This document shows, one piece after another, positions 63,442 to 64,000 of a stretch of 64,000 nt of DNA. The translations under genes and the position numbers were made by a program. Positions within the stretch are counted from its first letter, which is position 1. Every line of letters begins with the position of its first letter. Origin of the DNA: Sulfurimonas sp. (GTDB lineage Bacteria; Campylobacterota; Campylobacteria; Campylobacterales; Sulfurimonadaceae); contig NZ_JALSKT010000085.1 in the NCBI RefSeq assembly GCF_026988655.1, positions 16,603 through 80,602 on the forward strand, read 5' to 3'. Below the pieces are notes generated by a model. It saw nothing but the letters and a program-made list of their open reading frames with translations, did no database searches and had not been told where the DNA came from.

Positions 63442-63764
63442 TTAAAAAGCCATATAGTCTTTGCATCTGGAACATTATCACCTATTTGTAGCCCTAAGAA
63501 GTCCAAAAATGACAATCTATCTTTTATTTGAAATTCTGTTTGTTCATCACTGAGATTATAGTACTTTTGTAAGATAATGATTTTAAACATCATAAGTTTA
63601 TCATAGGGTGGTCTTCCACCTGGTGCTTTTGGTTCTTTATGGAGTGCTGTCTCTATTGGTTCTCGAAACATCTCCCAATCAATGATTTTATCAAGTTTAT
63701 AAAGAGGTGGTTGATGTTGGTTTATCTTCTGTAATTGAAATTCGTAATCAAATAATCCTGCCAT
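63396..63764 (-). mobile_element. IS5-family transposase, truncated after the N-terminal domain
   Basis: 122 residues. The N-terminal DUF772-type domain is clear: GGRPPYDKLMMFKIIILQKY, YNLSDEQTEFQIKDRLSF and DAKTIWLFKEQL. The homology stops right after KEQL (near 63437) and the DDE catalytic core is missing; the last dozen residues are out-of-frame read-through into the neighbouring remnant. Upstream on the minus strand GGGCACCTTTAAAAACCC (63840-63823) may be the terminal inverted repeat; no matching right end is seen in 62952-63400. It cannot transpose by itself. Confidence 0.82.
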
Positions 63765-63890
63765 CTTATACTCTCTTTTTTTCTTTATTTTACACTTTTT
63801 TAGATTTAATGTTGGTTAGGTTGGGTTTTTAAAGGTGCCCTAAAATCACTTTAGAGGTGATGACTTTAGATACAACGGCAGTCGTGAGCC

Positions 63891-63916
63891 ATAATTTTCC
63901 CGCTAGGGAAAATTAT
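63891..63916. repeat. Perfect 11-bp hairpin downstream of the IS5 remnant
   Basis: ATAATTTTCCC (63891-63901) pairs perfectly with 63906-63916 over a four-base loop. On the plus strand a short T-run comes 14 bases later, and on the minus strand it follows the partial gene ending at 63943. It could be that gene's terminator but lacks an adjacent U-run. Confidence 0.5.
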
Positions 63917-63942
63917 TGGTCTCCTCGTTTTTGTTGTACTTT

Positions 63943-64000
63943 TTAGTCTAGTAAGTCCATACTGTTTTGAATACTCTCATCTATAAACTTTAAAAGTTCC
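63943..64000 (-). CDS. C-terminal fragment of an unidentified gene, cut by window edge
   Basis: A minus frame entering from the right edge codes for ELLKFIDESIQNSMDLLD and then stops (TAA at 63945-63943). Only 18 residues are visible, so no family can be named, and a chance frame is possible. Confidence 0.35.
   Translation of the reverse strand, partial: ELLKFIDESIQNSMDLLD

Overview
The window is AT-rich DNA (about 35% GC by eye) from a Campylobacterota (Epsilonproteobacteria) chromosome, most like a Sulfurimonas-type chemolithotroph. Pointers to this are the futalosine-pathway enzyme MqnE, a MutS7-type MutS with a C-terminal HNH domain, a UPF0323 lipoprotein next to an ATP-grasp ligase, the fabZ-lpxA-clpX-mreB-mreC gene order and an RpoN-type promoter before flgH. 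The organism is inferred from gene content only.

Layout. 1-2.2 kb: the 3'-truncated minus-strand glnD-like gene. 2.3-8.5 kb: a tight plus-strand operon with an LsrG-like monooxygenase-fold protein, a class II aldolase, an LsrK-type kinase, mqnE, a glycosyltransferase and pgi, followed by ugd. 9.7-22.4 kb: minus-strand housekeeping genes (Gsp-synthase-like ligase, UPF0323 lipoprotein, small membrane protein, Sua5-like, carB, mipA/ompV, mreC, mreB, clpX, lpxA, fabZ, queH, cyclophilin). 22.5-32.3 kb: a plus-strand acetate block (sensor kinase, response regulator, porin, DUF485, actP, CBS/DUF294 protein, exonuclease, acs). 32.4-33.2 kb: pyrF and tRNA-Ser(GCU). 33.3-44.4 kb: a 1878-residue repeat-rich adhesin facing its own type I secretion operon (TolC, ABC, HlyD) plus a LuxR-type regulator. 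44.5-47.6 kb: mutS7. 47.7-52.8 kb: cytochrome c peroxidase, a frameshifted PAS-GGDEF-EAL gene and a beta-helix protein. 52.8-59.6 kb: yqeY, flgH, a transglutaminase-like protein, sulP and valS. 59.6-64 kb: a diguanylate cyclase, a 265-bp cloverleaf-forming DNA element, a UvrD-like helicase and decayed transposase genes.

The most striking signal is not a gene. The octamer AAACGCAG (reverse CTGCGTTT) occurs about 39 times by hand count, where base composition predicts one or two. It lies inside genes, in both orientations and in several reading frames, usually with pyrimidines on both sides. It is densest in the aldolase-lsrK pair (9 copies in 2.2 kb) and absent from the acetate block, from the peroxidase/GGDEF-EAL region and from the last 5.5 kb. 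It behaves like a DNA-uptake, recombination or segregation signal, and its deserts fall on the more accessory-looking genes.

Other points of interest: an apparently importer-less AI-2 kinase operon; queH with no standard start codon, probably starting at ATT; a ligase-lipoprotein pair whose lipoprotein ends in Gly-Gly; the cloverleaf element upstream of the helicase; and a chimeric remnant of two different transposases.
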